DNA of 64,000 nt, taken from Clostridia bacterium (GTDB lineage: Bacteria > Bacillota > Clostridia > Oscillospirales > Acutalibacteraceae). The stretch is taken from assembly GCA_017466365.1 (NCBI GenBank), contig JAFTUG010000008.1, positions 1 to 64,000 on the forward strand. Direction: 5' to 3'. Numbering within the stretch: position 1 is the stretch's first letter; each line of letters opens with the position of its first letter. The translations under genes were made by a program, and so were the position numbers. The notes beneath the pieces were generated by a model. It had not been told where the DNA came from. It saw only the letters and a list, made by a program, of their open reading frames with translations, and did no database searches. Of this stretch, positions 32,054 to 41,709 are shown piece by piece.

Positions 32054-32082
32054 ATTATATCAAATTAAAACAGCATATTCAA
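32054..32082 (-). promoter_or_regulatory. Promoter of murD
   Basis: Minus-strand TTGAAT, 17 bp and consensus TATAAT, about 53 bp upstream of the start. A CCGCAGA...TCCTGCGG hairpin lies in the leader. Confidence 0.75.
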
Positions 32083-32113
32083 GCAAAACAAATCGGATTT
32101 TGTAGCAGAGAGG

Positions 32114-33004
32114 TTATCCCATATAAACTCTTTTGATTTCAAGGCAATCCTTCTGCCCGATTTCGCCAACGCCGATAAAATTTCCTTCAGGGTCATAAAC
32201 CCTGAAAAAGCCGAGCATTCTCGGATAACAAAGCCTTTCAAGCGAAAGCTCACCGCCGTTGCGGAAACGTTTTGCCTGCGCCTCGGAAACTCTGATTACG
32301 GGGTATTCCTCCAGAGCATGGTCAACGGGAATAAGCAATTCGGAAATGCTTCCGCTTTTAACGGCTTCTTCAAGCTGCTCGAGAGTTACGGCGTTTTCTA
32401 TTTCAAAGCCGTTTGCCTTTGTTCGGCGAAGTTCAGTCATTACGGCACCGCAGCCGAGTGCTTCGCCCAAATCAGAGATAAGCGTTCTTACGTATGTTCC
32501 CGAAGAACATTCAACCTGAATTTCATATTCGCCCGATTCCTCGTTTTCGGAAAGAACATCAATCGAAAAAACAGTTACCTGTCTTGCTTCTCTTTCAACC
32601 TCTATGCCTTTTCTTGCAAGGTCATAGAGTCTCTGACCGTTAACCGAAACCGCCGAATACATCGGAGGAAGCTGACTGATATCGCCTATAAAACCGTTGA
32701 TTTTTTCCTTAACCTGTGCCGCATTAACGTTAACCTCTTTTGTTTCAAGAACCTTGCCAGTTATGTCAAGAGTATCCGTGACTGTTCCAAGACGGAAGGC
32801 TGCACGGTAAGCCTTGTTGTGGCTCGGAAGAAGCTCAATAAAACGTGTTGCGCCGCCGAGCATAACGGTTAAAACTCCCGTCGCCATAGGGTCAAGAGTG
32901 CCTGTGTGTCCGCATTTTTTCTCTCCGCATATTCTGCGGACTCTCGCAACTGCGCCGAAAGAGGTTATGTCCTTCGGCTTATCGAGAAGAATTATTCCTG
33001 TCAT
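32114..33004 (-). CDS. truB: tRNA pseudouridine(55) synthase
   Basis: The 296-aa protein opens with TGIILLDKPKDITSF and has the catalytic Asp in GHTGTLDPMATGVL, then RLGTVTDTLDITG, VRTLISDLGEALG and a PUA-like C-terminal end. It makes pseudouridine 55 in the T loop of tRNA. truB usually lies beside rbfA in Firmicutes; here it sits 4 kb away behind the sortase fusion gene, with an 11-nt gap, and so may be cotranscribed with it. Confidence 0.95.
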   Translation of the reverse strand: MTGIILLDKPKDITSFGAVARVRRICGEKKCGHTGTLDPMATGVLTVMLGGATRFIELLPSHNKAYRAAFRLGTVTDTLDITGKVLETKEVNVNAAQVKEKINGFIGDISQLPPMYSAVSVNGQRLYDLARKGIEVEREARQVTVFSIDVLSENEESGEYEIQVECSSGTYVRTLISDLGEALGCGAVMTELRRTKANGFEIENAVTLEQLEEAVKSGSISELLIPVDHALEEYPVIRVSEAQAKRFRNGGELSLERLCYPRMLGFFRVYDPEGNFIGVGEIGQKDCLEIKRVYMG

Positions 33005-33015
33005 AGATTACCTTT

Positions 33016-34872
33016 CTAATCGTTAAATAAGTTAATATCATTCTTGTGGGGATTTTCTCCGCCGTTTGCAGCATAATATGCCTGCGGTAATTTCGGACTC
33101 GGATTTTCAGCGGCAATAGAAGTATCAACGACAGCGCTTTCTCCGTCACGAAGAAGCCTGCCTACTATAACAAGCCTTGCATCCGAAAAATCGTAGCAGC
33201 ATGTGGAAAGAGTCAGAATTTTATCGGACGGATTAATGTCAACGCCGGTTGAATAGAATTTTCGCTTGTCAACCTCTGCAATGTAGTTTGCAAAGTTTTC
33301 ATCCGTGGTGTTTGTAAAAACATAGTTGAAGAAATTGCCGTTATCATCGTTTCTTTCGCTGTTGGTGATGAAGGCGGCATATATCTTAAATGTGTAGTCG
33401 CCGTAAATCGTACTCATGCCTATAATCGGAGCTTTTTTGAAGCCGTCAACGGTGCGGTACTGCTCAAGAGTGCCGAAAATCTTATCGTCACGGCGCATGT
33501 TGTGGCCGTAAATAATCGTGTTTCGGTCAAGCGAATGAAGAGAATTTCTGAAATCAAAAAACGGAACACCGTATGAAGTGCTGTTTCCGTAGAAATCCCT
33601 GCGCTCGTATTTCTTGTTATCATCGCCCTGTACAACAGCATAGTCGATATTCATTTCAGGTATGGAAATCCAGCCTGCAAAGTCACGGTTAGCTGCATAG
33701 AGGTCGGCAAAAGACGGATTCATGCCTGCGGGGAAATCAACATCGGGGTGCTTGTTGGTTATTTCCTGCCACGGGTCAACAGGGCTGTCGGGCAGAGTGG
33801 TTTGCAGCATGGATACCATTTCAGAGGATTGCTTTGATTCTTTGTAAGGTTCAATAACGTAGTTGTTCAGCAGTATTACGCCGCCTGTAAGGAAGCAGAT
33901 AACCGCAAATGAAAGAGTGATTCTTCTCGTTATTTCGGAGCGAGACAATTTGTTTTCTGCGGACTTTTCTCCCTTGAGTGCGGAGTAAAATTCCGAAATG
34001 CTTTTGTATCTCTCATTTTTGTCAAGGGAAAGACCTTTACAAATCACCGCTTTATCATGCTCGGAGAATTTCGGCGGAAATTTAAGCTCTCTGCCCTGCG
34101 CTCTCTGTGAGGCATTGGGCGGCAAAAATCCCGTTACGGCTTCGTAGATAATTGCAGCCAATGCATAAACATCTGTAAATGAGCCGCACTCCCTTGTACC
34201 GAGCTGTTTTTCCGGCGCATCAAAAGGTGAATAAACATTTTTCGGGGGATAGGTATAGCCCGAAACCGACACGGTTTTTCCGTTATCGGTTATTATCGAA
34301 TAAGGTGAAAGCGAGCCGTGCCATTTGCCTTGCTTTTCAAGAGCTGCGGCGCTGTCAATAACGGGCTTTATAAGTTGTATCGCCTTTGAAAAAGGCATCG
34401 TTTTTCCGTTGCCGATAAGAGATGAAAGCGGAGTGCCGTTATCAATTGAATTCACAAAATAAAATGTTGAATTTTCGGCAAAGCAGTCGGTAAAATTCAG
34501 AGCGGATTTTTCGGAAGCGGCGCAAAGCTTTTTGTAGTGAGCATAGTAAGCCGCAATTTCTCTGTCACCCTTTGCAAGGCATTTCTCGTTGTAATATTTT
34601 ATTATAAGCTCTCCCGTATGGCGGTAGATAAGCCTTTCATGGAGATATTCCGAAATTTTTACTCTTTGAGATGTTTTTGTGTCGAAGGCATAATACGAAA
34701 CAAAAACCTTTTCTTTGGAGAACACACCGCCGAGAATGTAGCGGTTGTTCAGCCTTGTGCCTGTAGGGAGACAGTTTTCAAACTGTTTTTCCATAACACC
34801 GCCGAAGCCGCATACCGTGCAAGAGGTTGCGGAATCGGGACATTCGCTCAAGCAGTAAACGCAGCGTTTCAT
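33016..34872 (-). CDS. Zinc ribbon, pseudokinase, membrane segment and class B sortase fusion
   Basis: This 618-aa protein has four parts. Residues 4-21 hold a CxxC-x10-CxxC zinc ribbon. Residues about 37-300 follow the bacterial Ser/Thr kinase fold, but the glycine loop is degenerate (LGGVFSKEKVF), HRD is replaced by WHGS (184-187), and the DFG Asp is lost (VSVSGY, 202-206). Lys72 and FTDVYALA remain, so it is read as a pseudokinase. Residues 316-336 form one membrane helix. Residues about 375-575 are a class B sortase with His457 (YGHNM), Cys558 (TLSTC) and Arg566. A 45-residue Pro/Asn-rich tail ends the protein. The kinase-like part is predicted cytoplasmic and the sortase extracellular. 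AAAGGAGG precedes the ATG. Confidence 0.9.
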   Translation of the reverse strand: MKRCVYCLSECPDSATSCTVCGFGGVMEKQFENCLPTGTRLNNRYILGGVFSKEKVFVSYYAFDTKTSQRVKISEYLHERLIYRHTGELIIKYYNEKCLAKGDREIAAYYAHYKKLCAASEKSALNFTDCFAENSTFYFVNSIDNGTPLSSLIGNGKTMPFSKAIQLIKPVIDSAAALEKQGKWHGSLSPYSIITDNGKTVSVSGYTYPPKNVYSPFDAPEKQLGTRECGSFTDVYALAAIIYEAVTGFLPPNASQRAQGRELKFPPKFSEHDKAVICKGLSLDKNERYKSISEFYSALKGEKSAENKLSRSEITRRITLSFAVICFLTGGVILLNNYVIEPYKESKQSSEMVSMLQTTLPDSPVDPWQEITNKHPDVDFPAGMNPSFADLYAANRDFAGWISIPEMNIDYAVVQGDDNKKYERRDFYGNSTSYGVPFFDFRNSLHSLDRNTIIYGHNMRRDDKIFGTLEQYRTVDGFKKAPIIGMSTIYGDYTFKIYAAFITNSERNDDNGNFFNYVFTNTTDENFANYIAEVDKRKFYSTGVDINPSDKILTLSTCCYDFSDARLVIVGRLLRDGESAVVDTSIAAENPSPKLPQAYYAANGGENPHKNDINLFND

Positions 34873-34896
34873 ATTAAGCCTCCTTTCCGAAATATG

Positions 34897-34925
34897 TTGA
34901 AAAACACAAAAAGTTATGTTATTAT
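34897..34925 (+). promoter_or_regulatory. Promoter of the HD-domain gene
   Basis: TTGAAA, 17 bp and TATTAT, about 31 bp before the start codon. Confidence 0.65.
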
Positions 34926-34955
34926 TATCCCATCAAATTTTTATGGTGATTATAT

Positions 34956-35537
34956 ATGAAAAACGGATTTTTTGCAATGGTTTCAAGAATGAAATATATT
35001 AATCGCTGGGCGCTTATGAGAAATGAGCACAGCGAAAATTTGTGTGAGCACAGCTTTGAGGTGGCCTCGATTGCACATGCGCTTGCCATAATAGGAAACC
35101 GCCGATTCGGCAAGAATCTTAACGGAGAAAGAGCAGCTTTTCTCGGGCTTTATCACGATACTCCCGAAACCCTGACCGGTGATATGCCCACTCCTGTTAA
35201 GTATTACAGCGACGAGGTGCGTCTTGCATATAAAACGGTTGAAGAAAACGCCTGCAGAAGCCTCATTGAAATGCTTCCCGAGGATTTCAGGGATGACTAT
35301 AAGGCGGCGTTTATTCCCGAGGAGAATGATGCCGAGCTTTGGAAGCTTGTTAAGGCGGCGGATAAAATCAGTGCTCTTATCAAGTGCATCGAAGAAAAAA
35401 AGGCAGGTAACAGCGAGTTTGTAAAAGCAGGTGAGGGGCTTCGAGAAGCGGTTGAAAAGCTCGGATTGCCTGAAGTAAAGGTGTTTATCGAAGAATTCCT
35501 GCCTGCATATGAAATGACTCTTGATGAATTGAGATAA
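34956..35537 (+). CDS. HD-domain 5'-deoxynucleotidase, YfbR-like
   Basis: The 193-aa product matches the YfbR type. It has RWALMRNEHSENLCEHSFEVA, which supplies His ligands, the HD pair in YHDTPETLTGDMPTPVKYY, and KAADKISALIKCIEE late. YfbR removes phosphate from dNMPs. The gene has its own promoter and converges back to back with the amidohydrolase: its stop at 35535-35537 abuts the opposite stop at 35538. Confidence 0.88.
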   Translation: MKNGFFAMVSRMKYINRWALMRNEHSENLCEHSFEVASIAHALAIIGNRRFGKNLNGERAAFLGLYHDTPETLTGDMPTPVKYYSDEVRLAYKTVEENACRSLIEMLPEDFRDDYKAAFIPEENDAELWKLVKAADKISALIKCIEEKKAGNSEFVKAGEGLREAVEKLGLPEVKVFIEEFLPAYEMTLDELR

Positions 35538-36341
35538 TTATATACCCAGCAGTTTTCGTGCATTTTCGCCGAGAACTGCTTTTTCTTCATCCTCGGTAAG
35601 ACCGAAGCATTTTATAAGCTCGATATCCTGTGAGGGTGCATTCCACGGGGCATCGCTTCCGAAAAGAATTTTATCAACGCCGTGGATATCAATAATTTCC
35701 TTTGCGTATCTCGGCGTGATTGTGCCGTAGCAATAGGCGGTGTCAAGGTAAACGTTTTTACCCGCAAGGTGCTTTCTTGTTTCGGGAAGCGACCATATTC
35801 CGCCGAAATGAGCGGCAACAACGGGTGCACCGTCAAAAATATCCAGAACACTTGCCAAAGCCTCGGCGGTGCAGTGGACGGGCTCGGGATAACCGATGTC
35901 GAAACCGCAGTGGAAAAGAGTTATAAGACCGAGTGAAGCGATTTTTTCATATATAGGAAACATTTTTTTATCATTAACAAAGAAGCCTTGATAATCGGGA
36001 TGAAGCTTTATTCCTCTTATGCCGTTTGCGGCAAGACGTTCAAGTTCGGTGAGTGCATCGGGGCTGTCGGGATGAACACTTCCGAACGGGATTATGCCGT
36101 CGGAGTTTTTGAGCGAAATCGCAAAATTGTTAACGCTTTCCTGCTGGTGAGGGTTTGTTGCAATGTTCAGCACCACGGAATAATCAACGCCGTCACCTTT
36201 CTGGAGTGCGAGAAGTCCGTCGACGGTTCCGTTGTGAAAGGGTCTTGTTATTCCCGAACGTTTACGCAGAATCTCAATTGCCTTTTCTGCGATTTTATCG
36301 GGGAAACAGTGGGTATGGAAATCTATTATCATTGAAATCAT
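35538..36341 (-). CDS. TIM-barrel amidohydrolase, amidohydrolase-2/TatD-like
   Basis: The 267-aa protein has metal-site motifs in order: FHTHCFPDKIAE (HxH), GIKLHPDYQGF, LFHCGFDIGY, AAHFGG and FGSDAPW. This is the amidohydrolase-2 layout, whose members include decarboxylases and lactonases; no substrate can be assigned. Two in-frame ATGs (36341 and 36332) are both possible, and the second places HxH nearer the N-terminus, as is usual. Confidence 0.8.
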   Translation of the reverse strand: MISMIIDFHTHCFPDKIAEKAIEILRKRSGITRPFHNGTVDGLLALQKGDGVDYSVVLNIATNPHQQESVNNFAISLKNSDGIIPFGSVHPDSPDALTELERLAANGIRGIKLHPDYQGFFVNDKKMFPIYEKIASLGLITLFHCGFDIGYPEPVHCTAEALASVLDIFDGAPVVAAHFGGIWSLPETRKHLAGKNVYLDTAYCYGTITPRYAKEIIDIHGVDKILFGSDAPWNAPSQDIELIKCFGLTEDEEKAVLGENARKLLGI

Positions 36342-36434
36342 CAGCTTTCTTTGTGTGTTTTTACTATTTTACACCGAAAATGACATCATATCAATATGAA
36401 AAAAGGATAATTCACGATTTTTTAAAATTAATAC

Positions 36435-36463
36435 TTGATATTTATATAAATATGTGTTAAAAT
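36435..36463 (+). promoter_or_regulatory. Promoter of rimP-nusA-infB operon
   Basis: TTGATA, 17 bp and TAAAAT, about 100 bp upstream of rimP. Confidence 0.75.
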
Positions 36464-36489
36464 AACCACAGTAAGATTTAGTGTTCGGT

Positions 36490-36514
36490 AAAGAGTGGGG
36501 TGACCCGCTCTTTT
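36490..36514 (+). promoter_or_regulatory. rimP leader hairpin
   Basis: AAAGAGTGGG-GTGA-CCCGCTCTTT is a 10-bp stem with one T-G pair, followed by TGTTTGTTTTG. The same kind of hairpin stands before rimP in many Firmicutes. It may attenuate the operon, for example through NusA. Confidence 0.7.
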
Positions 36515-36563
36515 GTTTGTTTTGAAATTATTTTGCAAATTAAGAAAAAAGGAGAATAAACTC

Positions 36564-37040
36564 ATGGCAAAAGGTAAGGGCGGAAATACCGTAGCCGCTG
36601 TTTGGGAAATCGCAGAGCCCATTGCCGAGGAGCTCGGTCTTGTAATCTGGGATATCCGTTTTGTTAAAGAAGGTGCCGACTGGTTTTTGCGTATTTTCAT
36701 TGATAAAGACGGCGGAGTGGGTATTACTGACTGTGAAAACATGAGCAGAGCAATCGATAAGCCTCTCGATGAGGCAGACCCCATTGAGCAGAGCTACTGT
36801 CTCGAGGTTTCGTCACCCGGCCTTGAAAGAGAGCTTACCCGTGAGGCTCATTTTGAGGTGTGCAGGGGCGAAAAAATCAAGGTTAAGATGATCAGAGCAA
36901 TTGAAGGCAAGCGTGAGTTTTCGGGAATTCTCGAAAGCAGCGAGGGCATGAGCATCGTTCTTCGCCTTGAGGACGGAAGCGCAATGAATATCGAAAAGAA
37001 AGAAACAAGTTATATCAAATTGGATGATTTTAATTTCTAA
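36564..37040 (+). CDS. rimP: Ribosome maturation factor RimP
   Basis: The ATG at 36564 has a perfect AAAAAGGAG site; an ORF extension to 36513 runs through that site and is rejected. The 158-aa protein shows the RimP signatures VAEPI-like EIAEPIAEELGL, FLRIFIDKDGGVGITDCE, YCLEVSSPGLERELTREAHF and a C-terminal SH3-like domain. It helps assemble the 30S subunit. It is the first gene of the operon, 30 nt before nusA. Confidence 0.95.
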   Translation: MAKGKGGNTVAAVWEIAEPIAEELGLVIWDIRFVKEGADWFLRIFIDKDGGVGITDCENMSRAIDKPLDEADPIEQSYCLEVSSPGLERELTREAHFEVCRGEKIKVKMIRAIEGKREFSGILESSEGMSIVLRLEDGSAMNIEKKETSYIKLDDFNF

Positions 37041-37070
37041 TTTATTGAATTGAAAGGAATGGTCAGAAAA

Positions 37071-38135
37071 ATGGGCAACAATGAATTTTTCGAGGCAGTC
37101 AGACTCCTCGGCAAGGAAAAGAAAATATCGGAAGAGCTTCTTCTTGAAAGCATTCAGAAGGCTCTCGTAGCATCAATAAAGAGAGATTTCAACAATAAGG
37201 ACATCGTTTTCTGCGAAATAGATGCAGATAAAAAGGATTTGAGAGTGTTTGTCCGCAAGAATGTTGTTACAGAAATCGTTGACCCTGATGAGGATTTAAC
37301 CGTTGAGCAGGCACAGCGTTTCAAGAAAAACGCCATGGCAGGCGATATCATTGAAATTGACCTTGAAACAAAGGAAGTAAGCCGTATCGCAGCTGAAAAG
37401 GGCAAACATATTCTCCGTCAGGCTATCCGTGAGGCTGAACACGGTCAGATAAGAGAAGAATTCCAGAGCAAGACTCAGGAGATCGTTACCGCTAAAATTT
37501 CAAAGATTGATCCCGTATCACTCGATGCAATCGTTGAAATCGGCAAGGTTACGGAAAGACTGCCCAGAAGCGAGCAGCTTCCCAATGACAGCTTTGCAGA
37601 GGGCGATATCATCAAGGTTTATATTGCCGAAATCAGAGAAGCTACAAAGGGACCCAAAATTCTTATTTCAAGAACTCATCCCGGTCTTGTAAGACGCCTT
37701 CTTGAAAGCGAAGTTCCCGAAATCTTCGACGGTACGGTTGAAATCAAGTCGGTATCCCGTGAAGCAGGCTCAAGAAGCAAGATTGCGGTTTACAGCGCAG
37801 ACGAAAATGTTGACCCCATCGGTGCATGCATCGGTCAGAGAGGTGCAAGAATCGGCAAGGTTATTGATTTCCTCGGCGGCGAGAAGCTTGACCTTATCCG
37901 TTACAGTGATGACCCTGCAGAGTATGTTGCACAGGCACTTGCCCCCTCGGATGTTATTTCCGTTACAATCATAAGCGAGGAAGAACGCTCCTGCAGAGTT
38001 GTTGTTCCCAATGACCAGCTTTCGCTTGCAATCGGCAACAAGGGTCAGAATGCACGCCTTGCCGCAAAGCTTACGGGCTGGAAAATCGATATTAATCCCG
38101 AAACAGAGGAAGAAGTTATCAACTTCGACGAATAA
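37071..38135 (+). CDS. nusA: Transcription termination/antitermination factor NusA
   Basis: The ATG at 37071 (354 aa) is preferred because AAAGGA overlaps the earlier TTG/ATG candidates. The domains are an N-terminal RNA-polymerase-binding part (FFEAVRLLGKEKKISEELLLESI), S1 (about 130-200), KH1 (GACIGQRGARIGKVIDFLGGEK) and KH2 (LAIGNKGQNARLAAKLTGWKIDI). NusA modulates pausing and termination. It ends after KH2 with a short acidic tail and lacks the C-terminal repeats of Proteobacteria, as expected for Firmicutes. Confidence 0.96.
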   Translation: MGNNEFFEAVRLLGKEKKISEELLLESIQKALVASIKRDFNNKDIVFCEIDADKKDLRVFVRKNVVTEIVDPDEDLTVEQAQRFKKNAMAGDIIEIDLETKEVSRIAAEKGKHILRQAIREAEHGQIREEFQSKTQEIVTAKISKIDPVSLDAIVEIGKVTERLPRSEQLPNDSFAEGDIIKVYIAEIREATKGPKILISRTHPGLVRRLLESEVPEIFDGTVEIKSVSREAGSRSKIAVYSADENVDPIGACIGQRGARIGKVIDFLGGEKLDLIRYSDDPAEYVAQALAPSDVISVTIISEEERSCRVVVPNDQLSLAIGNKGQNARLAAKLTGWKIDINPETEEEVINFDE

Positions 38136-38220
38136 TATAACGTAGAAGTGACGAAAATTATCCGACAAAAAACAAGTTCGGATTATGTTCGCCATGCTAT
38201 ACAAGTAAGGAGCTGAACCG

Positions 38221-38490
38221 ATGCAAACCCGCCGGATACCAATGAGAAAATGCACAGGCTGCAATGAAATGAAACCAAAAAAAGAGCTTGTAAGGGTAGT
38301 GAAAAGCCCTGAAGGCGAAATATCGCTTGACTTAACGGGCAAGAAGCCCGGCAGAGGCGCTTATGTCTGCCATGATGCAGAATGCCTTGCCAAGGCAAGA
38401 AAAGCAAAGAGGCTTGAAAAGGCTTTCTCCTGTGCGATTCCGGACGGAGTTTATGAGAGAATGGAGGAAGAGCTGAAAAATGACGGATAA
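38221..38490 (+). CDS. rnpM: RNase P modulator RnpM (YlxR)
   Basis: The 89-aa protein has the YlxR hallmark RKCTGCNEMKPKKELVRVV at the N-terminus and GRGAYVCHDAECLAKARK. In Bacillus it binds RNase P RNA and modulates its activity. It sits between nusA and ylxQ as usual, and overlaps ylxQ by 11 nt. Confidence 0.92.
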   Translation: MQTRRIPMRKCTGCNEMKPKKELVRVVKSPEGEISLDLTGKKPGRGAYVCHDAECLAKARKAKRLEKAFSCAIPDGVYERMEEELKNDG

Positions 38491-38812
38491 TCCGAAGCTT
38501 CTTTCTCTTCTCGGCATGTGCCGCAGAGCCGGCAAGCTCAGCTGCGGGCATGACGCCGCAGTGGGTTCGGTCAGAAGCAAAAGCGCAAAGCTTTGTCTGC
38601 TGAGCAGCGACGCTTCTCAAAGACTGAGAAAAGAAATAGAGCGTGAATCGGTTTTCGAGGGCAGGGAAATTCCCGTTCGTGAGCTGTATTCAACAATGGA
38701 AGAAATAGGCAGAGCCACGGGTCTTAAATCCGCCGTGGTAACAGTCAATGACGAAGGCTTTGCAAAATCTATGCTTGGGCTTCTGAACACAACAGGGGAG
38801 GTTAACCTATGA
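38480..38812 (+). CDS. ylxQ: L7Ae/L30e-like RNA-binding protein YlxQ
   Basis: The 110-aa protein has the L7Ae/L30e fold pattern: [20 protein letters not shown] at the start and [17 protein letters not shown]. It is expected to bind kinked RNA. It overlaps both neighbours (11 nt with rnpM, 4 nt with infB), which shows tight translational coupling. Confidence 0.9.
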   Translation: MTDNPKLLSLLGMCRRAGKLSCGHDAAVGSVRSKSAKLCLLSSDASQRLRKEIERESVFEGREIPVRELYSTMEEIGRATGLKSAVVTVNDEGFAKSMLGLLNTTGEVNL

Positions 38813-41316
38813 TTAATAAATACAGAGTACATGAGGTTGCTAAAGATTTTAATATCAAGAGCAACATAGTTGTCGATTTGCTTGCAAAGTATTTCGACGG
38901 TCAGAAAAAGCATATGACAGCTCTTGAGGAAGATGAGCTTGATATGATATTTGAAACCTTTACAAAGGAGTATGAGGTTTCAGATTTAAACGAATATTTT
39001 GAATTCACTCCTGCGCCCAAAAAGGCAAAGGAAGCTCCCGCCGAAGAAGAAAAGGCAGAGGAAAAAGAAGAAACAAAGGAAGAGTCTGCTCCTGCAAAGA
39101 AAGAGGAAGTAAAGGCTGCTGCTGCACCCGAAAAGAAGGAGCAGAAGAAAGAGACCAAAAAGGAAGATAAGAAGGAAGCAAAGGAAAAGAAGGATGAGAA
39201 GCCCAAGGATAAGAAGCCCGTTCAGGCTTCCCGTGACCAGAAGCCCGGCAAGCTTCCTCCCATGCCGCAAAAGCAAAAGCCCGTTGAGAAGAACGAAAAA
39301 GACGATAAGCCCATGCAGTCAAGAACAAAGGGCGAAATGAGAACAATCGACACAAGAGCGGGCAACGTTGACCTTGAAAAATATAACGAGAGATATGAAA
39401 ATATCGCTCCCGAAAATAAGACAAAGCAGCATGCAAACTCCGTAAGCAAGCAGAAGATTAAGCAGAAGAGCCAGCAATACAGAAAGCAGGGCGGCATGCG
39501 TTCTTCACGCCGTGAAACAGAGGCGGAAAGACTCAAGAGAATCGCTGCAGAAAGAGCAAAGAAGCCTCAAATGCAGCTTAAGCTTCCCGAAGAAATCACA
39601 GTCGGCGAGCTTGCAGCAATGCTCAAAATGACTGCTGCGGAGGTTATCAAGAAGCTCTTTACTCTCGGTCAGATGGCAACCGTTAACGAAGTGCTCGACT
39701 ATGAAACAGCCGCAATCGTTGCCGAAGAACTCGGTGCAAAGGTTGAAAAGGAAGTTGTTATCACAATTGAGGACAGAATCATCGATGACCATGTTGACGA
39801 TGAGAGTGAGCTTATCACAAGAGACCCCGTTGTAGTTGTTATGGGTCACGTTGACCATGGTAAAACTTCACTTCTTGATGCTATCAGAAACACTTCCGTT
39901 ACTTCAACCGAAGCAGGCGGTATCACACAGCATATCGGTGCTTACAGAGTTGACCTCAACGGTCAGAAAATCACCTTCCTTGATACTCCCGGTCACGCAG
40001 CTTTCACATCGATGCGTCTGAGAGGTGCAATGGCAACGGATATTGCTATCCTTGTTGTTGCTGCAGATGACGGTATCATGCCGCAGACAATTGAAGCTAT
40101 CAACCACGCAAAGGCTGCAGGTGTTCAAATAATTGTTGCCGTCAATAAGATGGATAAACCCGCCGCAAACCCCGACAGAGTTCTTCAGCAGCTCACGGAA
40201 CACGAGCTTGTTCCCGAAGAATGGGGCGGCGAAACAATCTGCGTTCCCGTTTCAGCGCTCAAGAGAACAGGTATTGATAATCTTCTTGAATCTGTTCTTC
40301 TTGTTGCGGAAATGCAGGAGCTTAAGGCTAACCCCAACCGCTCCGCAAAGGGCGTTGTTATTGAAGCAAGGCTTGATAAGGGAAGAGGTCCCATTTCAAC
40401 TCTTCTTGTTCAGAACGGTACTCTTAAGTCAGGCGATATCATCGTTGCAGGTACGGCAGTAGGCCGTGTAAGAGTTATGACCGATGATAAGGGCAGAAAG
40501 GTTAACGAAGCAGGTCCCTCCGTTCCCGTTGAAATCATGGGCCTTGCAGAAGTTCCCCAGGCAGGCGACGGATTTGACGCAGTTAATGACGAACGCCTTG
40601 CAAGAGAGCTTGTTGAGCAGAGAAAGGCAAAGGCTAAAGAGGAGCAGTTCAAGGAATTCCAGAAGGTTACTCTTGATAACCTCTTTGCTTCTATTCAGGA
40701 GGGTCAGCTCAAAGACCTCAATATCATAATTAAGGCTGACGTTCAGGGTTCGGCAGAAGCAGTTAAGCAGAGCCTCGTGAAGCTTTCAAATGATGAAGTA
40801 AGAGTTAAGGTTATCCACAACGCAGTAGGCGGTATCACCGAAAGCGATGTTATGCTTGCAAACGCATCAAACGCAATTATCGTAGGCTTCAACGTAAGAC
40901 CCGATAACGTTGCAAGCGAAATCGCAGAGCGTGACGGCGTTGAAATCAGATGCTACAGAGTTATTTACGACTGCATCGAAGAAGTTGAGGCAGCTATCAA
41001 GGGTATGCTTGCTCCCAAATACAGAGACGTTGATATCGGTAAGGCAGAGGTACGCCAGGTTGTTAAGATTTCATCAGTCGGTAATATTGCAGGCTGCCAC
41101 GTTACAAGCGGTAAAATCACAAGAGGCGCAAAAATCCGCGTAGTAAGAGACGGCATCGTTGTTTTCGAGGACGAAATGGCTTCACTCCGCCGCTTCAAGG
41201 ATGATGTTAAGGAAGTTGCTTCGGGCTTCGACTGCGGTATCGGTCTTAACAAGTTCAACGATATCAAGGAAGGCGATATCTTTGAAGCTTATATAACAGA
41301 AGAATACAGAGATTAA
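38809..41316 (+). CDS. infB: Translation initiation factor IF-2
   Basis: The 835-aa protein begins with an IF2-N-like domain ([21 protein letters not shown]), then a Lys/Glu/Ala-rich disordered linker (about 70-250), a second IF2-N domain (about 262-315), the G domain (GHVDHGKTS at about 346, [20 protein letters not shown]), and domains II to IV ending [13 protein letters not shown]. It places fMet-tRNA on the 30S subunit. It begins with a 4-nt ATGA overlap with ylxQ. The linker is strongly biased to K and E codons, which produces long false ORFs on the other strand. Confidence 0.97.
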   Translation: MINKYRVHEVAKDFNIKSNIVVDLLAKYFDGQKKHMTALEEDELDMIFETFTKEYEVSDLNEYFEFTPAPKKAKEAPAEEEKAEEKEETKEESAPAKKEEVKAAAAPEKKEQKKETKKEDKKEAKEKKDEKPKDKKPVQASRDQKPGKLPPMPQKQKPVEKNEKDDKPMQSRTKGEMRTIDTRAGNVDLEKYNERYENIAPENKTKQHANSVSKQKIKQKSQQYRKQGGMRSSRRETEAERLKRIAAERAKKPQMQLKLPEEITVGELAAMLKMTAAEVIKKLFTLGQMATVNEVLDYETAAIVAEELGAKVEKEVVITIEDRIIDDHVDDESELITRDPVVVVMGHVDHGKTSLLDAIRNTSVTSTEAGGITQHIGAYRVDLNGQKITFLDTPGHAAFTSMRLRGAMATDIAILVVAADDGIMPQTIEAINHAKAAGVQIIVAVNKMDKPAANPDRVLQQLTEHELVPEEWGGETICVPVSALKRTGIDNLLESVLLVAEMQELKANPNRSAKGVVIEARLDKGRGPISTLLVQNGTLKSGDIIVAGTAVGRVRVMTDDKGRKVNEAGPSVPVEIMGLAEVPQAGDGFDAVNDERLARELVEQRKAKAKEEQFKEFQKVTLDNLFASIQEGQLKDLNIIIKADVQGSAEAVKQSLVKLSNDEVRVKVIHNAVGGITESDVMLANASNAIIVGFNVRPDNVASEIAERDGVEIRCYRVIYDCIEEVEAAIKGMLAPKYRDVDIGKAEVRQVVKISSVGNIAGCHVTSGKITRGAKIRVVRDGIVVFEDEMASLRRFKDDVKEVASGFDCGIGLNKFNDIKEGDIFEAYITEEYRD

Positions 41317-41328
41317 TAGAGGTTAATA

Positions 41329-41691
41329 ATGGCAGGATACAGAATAGACAGAGTATCAGAAGATATAAAGCGTGAAATTGCCGCTATCATGCGTGAGCTT
41401 AAGGACCCGAGAATTCAGGGCTTGCTGACCGTTGTCAACGTTGAGGTAAGCTCCGATGCGTCCTTTGCAAAGGTGTATATCAGCGCAATGGAGGGCATTG
41501 AAACTGCCGCACTTGCCGTTAAAGGTCTTACAGCGGCAACGGGTTATATACGCAGAGAGGTCGGCAAAAGACTTCGTCTGCGCAAAACCCCCGAGCTTAA
41601 ATTCGTAGCAGATGATTCCATCGAAAGAGGAATGAAAATTGCAGGAATGCTCGGAAATATTAATGATGAAACAAAAGAAAACAATGATTGA
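41329..41691 (+). CDS. rbfA: Ribosome-binding factor A
   Basis: The 120-aa protein shows RIDRVSEDIKREIAAIMRELKDPRI, VTVVNVEVSSD-like sequence and GYIRREVGKRLRLRKTPELKFVADDSIERG. This is a KH-type fold that binds 30S precursors near 16S helix 1. It follows infB by 12 nt. Confidence 0.95.
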   Translation: MAGYRIDRVSEDIKREIAAIMRELKDPRIQGLLTVVNVEVSSDASFAKVYISAMEGIETAALAVKGLTAATGYIRREVGKRLRLRKTPELKFVADDSIERGMKIAGMLGNINDETKENND

Positions 41692-41709
41692 TTGAAGGAG
41701 TGTCAGTCA

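Noticed and set aside
33016-34872. Active PASTA-type serine/threonine kinase
   Set aside because: HRD and DFG catalytic residues and the glycine loop are missing and there are no PASTA repeats; the C-terminal part is a sortase.
38986-39436. Low-complexity tract in infB as a possible CRISPR or tandem repeat
   Set aside because: The repetition is at amino-acid level (K/E/A) without regular repeat-spacer spacing.
38901-39536. Long minus-strand ORFs inside infB (hydrophobic, Phe/Leu-rich translations)
   Set aside because: They are the complement of the Lys/Glu-rich IF-2 linker; GAA/AAG-rich coding makes TTC/CTT-rich antisense frames with no ribosome site.
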